Shown piece by piece: positions 62,319 to 64,000 of a stretch of DNA of 64,000 nt. A model generated the notes under the pieces. It saw only the letters and a list, made by a program, of their open reading frames with translations, searched no databases and was not told where the DNA came from. How positions within the stretch are numbered: the first letter of the stretch is position 1; every line of letters begins with the position of its first letter. Position numbers and translations under genes: made by a program. Origin of the DNA: Sinorhizobium psoraleae (GTDB lineage: Bacteria > Pseudomonadota > Alphaproteobacteria > Rhizobiales > Rhizobiaceae); contig NZ_JABEKV010000006.1 in assembly GCF_013283645.1 (NCBI RefSeq), forward strand, positions 62,001 to 126,000, in the 5' to 3' direction.

Positions 62319-63443
62319 ATGGAAATGCCGAAATCCGTGTCGCTGGTCCGCCCCGAGATAAGGAGCATTTTGCCCTACAATGCCGGTCTCACACTCCAGG
62401 AGGTTCGTGACCGCTTCGATCCTCCGCAAATCGCGAAACTTGGCTCCAATGAAAATCCGCTTGGTCCCTCCCCGGCCGTCGCGGCCTCGCTTGCAAACAG
62501 CATCGAGTTGTTCCGCCTTTATCCCGATCCTTCTGGACGCGAGCTTGCGCAGCGGCTGGCGGCTGACTTCGCCGTCAGCGACAGCCGCATCATCCTCGGC
62601 AACGGCTCGGAGGATCTCATTGCTGTCGTAGCGCGAACAGTCCTGCGCCCGGGAGACCGGGTCATAACGCTCTACCCCTCGTTTCCCCTCCACGAAGATT
62701 ATGCCACGCTCATGGGGGCGAAGGTTGATCGCGTTGGTCTTCGAGCAGACCTGTCCATCGACACGGAGGCCTTGCTTGCGGCGGTTGCGGGGCCGGCGCG
62801 AATGGTCATCTTCGCCAATCCCATGAATCCGGTCGGAAGCTGGCTGACAAGCGGTGAACTCGGCCAGGTTATAGCTGCCGTTGACGACAACGCCCTCATT
62901 GTGATCGACGAGGCCTATGCTGAATATGCCGCGGGCAACGACTATTCTTCCGCCCTGCCACTTCTGGAGAGGTCGGGCAAGCCATGGGTCGTGCTGCGCA
63001 CCTTCTCGAAGGCATACGGCCTTGCCGGGCTGCGCATCGGCTTTGGTGTAGTCAGCGATCCGGAATTGCGCTCCTATCTCGACCGCGCCCGAACGCCGTT
63101 CAATACAAACGCCATCGCCCAGGCCGCTGCCGTGCTTGCGCTTGGCGACACCGATCATCTCCATGCGACAGTGGCGCATGCCACGCGTGAACGGGAGCGG
63201 GTAAAAACGGCCCTGCTCCAGCGCGGTCTGCGTGTCGCGCCGTCGAAGGGGAATTTCCTGTTCATCGATGTTGGACGAAATGGCTCAATAGTCGCAGAGG
63301 CCTTGCTGAGGCAGGGGGTCATCGTCAAGCCGTGGAAGCAGCCGGGCTATGAGAACTTCATTCGCGTAAGCATCGGAACGTCCGAAGAAAATGACCTGTT
63401 CACCACGGCCCTGGCCAGTGCCCTTCGCGACCATTCGTCGTGA
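62319..63443 (+). CDS. HisC-like class I/II aminotransferase
   Basis: PLP enzyme of 374 aa of the histidinol-phosphate aminotransferase branch. Motifs: IAKLGSNENPLGPSPAV near 36-52, LGNGSEDLI near 96-104, the NPMNPVGSWL segment near 168-177, DEAYAEYA near 207-214, and the PLP-lysine region TFSKAYGLAGLRIGFG near 240-255. The first ATG at 62319 is 4 bases from GGAG; ATG 62325 is equally possible. Divergent from the SDR gene. With a HisD-family enzyme nearby it might suggest histidine synthesis, but no other his genes are present, and the setting is catabolic. Confidence 0.88.
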   Translation: MEMPKSVSLVRPEIRSILPYNAGLTLQEVRDRFDPPQIAKLGSNENPLGPSPAVAASLANSIELFRLYPDPSGRELAQRLAADFAVSDSRIILGNGSEDLIAVVARTVLRPGDRVITLYPSFPLHEDYATLMGAKVDRVGLRADLSIDTEALLAAVAGPARMVIFANPMNPVGSWLTSGELGQVIAAVDDNALIVIDEAYAEYAAGNDYSSALPLLERSGKPWVVLRTFSKAYGLAGLRIGFGVVSDPELRSYLDRARTPFNTNAIAQAAAVLALGDTDHLHATVAHATRERERVKTALLQRGLRVAPSKGNFLFIDVGRNGSIVAEALLRQGVIVKPWKQPGYENFIRVSIGTSEENDLFTTALASALRDHSS

Positions 63444-63464
63444 CTCTCTAATCGAAGCACGGCA

Positions 63465-63481
63465 ACGGCAATCATTGCCGT
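63465..63481 (+). terminator. Hairpin after the aminotransferase gene
   Basis: Stem ACGGCA / TGCCGT with the loop ATCAT, 21 bases after the stop, followed by CTCTTTCC. A short pyrimidine tail makes it a plausible but modest intrinsic terminator. Confidence 0.45.
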
Positions 63482-63638
63482 CTCTTTCCACCACCATGGA
63501 ATGAGAGGTTTTTCACAGCGTCAGGTCAGACGCAAAGCTCGACACCAGAATTTGGAGCCTTTTGTGTAGAAGGGGCCCCCAGCGCCGTCCCAGACAAAAC
63601 CGCATCAATTGCATCATCTCGTGGAACTGACATTCGGA

Positions 63639-63770
63639 TTAAACCCATGGCGCTGGCTTCGTCACCTCGGCATCCTCAATCTTCGCGTCCGGTAGAGGTT
63701 TCGCTGTAGACCCTAGCCTCACCTCTCGCACCACGGTTTCAATCTCGCTAAAGTGTGTCGGTTCCGCCAT
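63639..63770 (-). CDS. Possible small protein (43 aa), low confidence
   Basis: Minus-strand frame starting at ATG 63770: MAEPTHFSEIETVVREVRLG and then STAKPLPDAKIEDAEVTKPA. AAAGG lies about 14 bases upstream, a long spacing. The frame stays open well beyond the start toward 63930 without a better start codon. Protein-like composition, no family recognised. Confidence 0.28.
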   Translation of the reverse strand: MAEPTHFSEIETVVREVRLGSTAKPLPDAKIEDAEVTKPAPWV

Positions 63771-63937
63771 GCCATACCGCGTGCCTTTAGCAATTAGAAT
63801 GGCCCAGCGACGGTGATATTGGCTCAGCGATCCCCGGAACCGGGGAGCCCAAGCCCAACTTTGAACCCCCGTCGCCGTTAGGCCCGGCCGTAGCCCGTCA
63901 GCGCGGGCAGCAGGCGCCGAATGTGTGTGATCCGCGC

Positions 63938-64000
63938 TTAACCGACGTGATAACCGCCATCCACCGGCAGCGTGACACCGGTGACGAATTCAGCTGCGGG
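63938..64000 (-). CDS. SDR family oxidoreductase, C-terminal end (cut by window edge)
   Basis: The last 63 bases encode, on the minus strand, PAAEFVTGVTLPVDGGYHVG and a TAA stop. The FVTGxxLPVDGGY pattern is the standard C-terminus of classical short-chain dehydrogenases. The rest of the gene lies outside the window, so its substrate group cannot be judged. Confidence 0.8.
   Translation of the reverse strand, partial: PAAEFVTGVTLPVDGGYHVG

Larger units (their letters stand above)
63444..63937. other. Gap after the aminotransferase gene
   Basis: Contains the hairpin above and one possible small frame on the minus strand (listed separately). No other gene recognised. Confidence 0.4.

Noticed and set aside
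55835..63443. Histidine biosynthesis genes hisD and hisC
   Set aside because: No other his genes, altered HisD zinc ligands, and an operon built around an importer and a GntR regulator point to catabolism.
1..64000. CRISPR arrays, rRNA or tRNA genes, replication genes
   Set aside because: No regularly spaced repeats, no tRNA-like cloverleaf or rRNA segments, and no repABC-like proteins were noticed on reading both strands; a dedicated RNA scan was not possible.

Overview
The window is high-GC alphaproteobacterial DNA that reads like an accessory replicon or genomic island of a Rhizobiaceae bacterium (Sinorhizobium/Ensifer, Rhizobium or Agrobacterium type). The grounds are the density of ABC importers, the rhizobial traG/trb mating-pair-formation operon, AttE-H-like genes, a DUF1236 protein, and tightly packed ATGA-coupled operons. 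Species is inferred from gene content only. No rRNA, tRNA, CRISPR array or replication gene was seen.

Layout. 1-3742: end of a carbohydrate ABC importer (two permeases, ATPase) with a sugar-type SDR dehydrogenase. 3743-7541: decayed ground holding an IS6-like transposase remnant, a secreted kelch protein, an AmrS-type radical SAM enzyme, and broken SAM-hydrolase-like and LacI-like genes. 7542-18336: a divergent catabolic cluster. One arm is intradiol dioxygenase, HpaH, HpaI and a signal-less solute-binding-fold protein. The other arm is a GntR regulator, a TIM-barrel isomerase, an amino-acid-type ABC importer, AroE, HpaF, AroQ and a Gfo/Idh oxidoreductase. Both promoters carry nearly the same 12-bp palindrome. 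18543-38752: conjugation genes. traG and a small ribbon-helix-helix-like gene are separated from trbBCDEJKLFGI plus a DUF2274 gene by about 7.8 kb of inserted DNA carrying an AttE-H-like export cassette and small orphan genes. trbG has an apparent one-base frameshift in its signal peptide.

38834-46029: a six-gene operon of RpiR regulator, Fbp/Afu-type ABC importer, histidine phosphatase and Na/Pi family transporter. Together they suggest uptake of a phosphorylated compound, dephosphorylation, and disposal of phosphate. 46313-52222: zinc homeostasis, with a ZnuABC/Azt-like importer, two CobW GTPases, a small conserved protein and Zur, and Zur-box-like repeats between the divergent units.

52642-63443: an eight-gene operon of polyamine-type ABC importer, histidinol-dehydrogenase-family enzyme, zinc alcohol dehydrogenase, HutC-type GntR regulator and APH-family kinase. 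It faces a divergent SDR / HisC-like aminotransferase pair. A shared TGTCTATACAT motif lies in both control regions and suggests one regulon. The HisD-family enzyme lacks two of the four classical histidinol dehydrogenase zinc ligands, so it is probably a different alcohol dehydrogenase; degradation of a sulfonated or amino polyol is a plausible role. The window ends in the 3' tail of another SDR gene.
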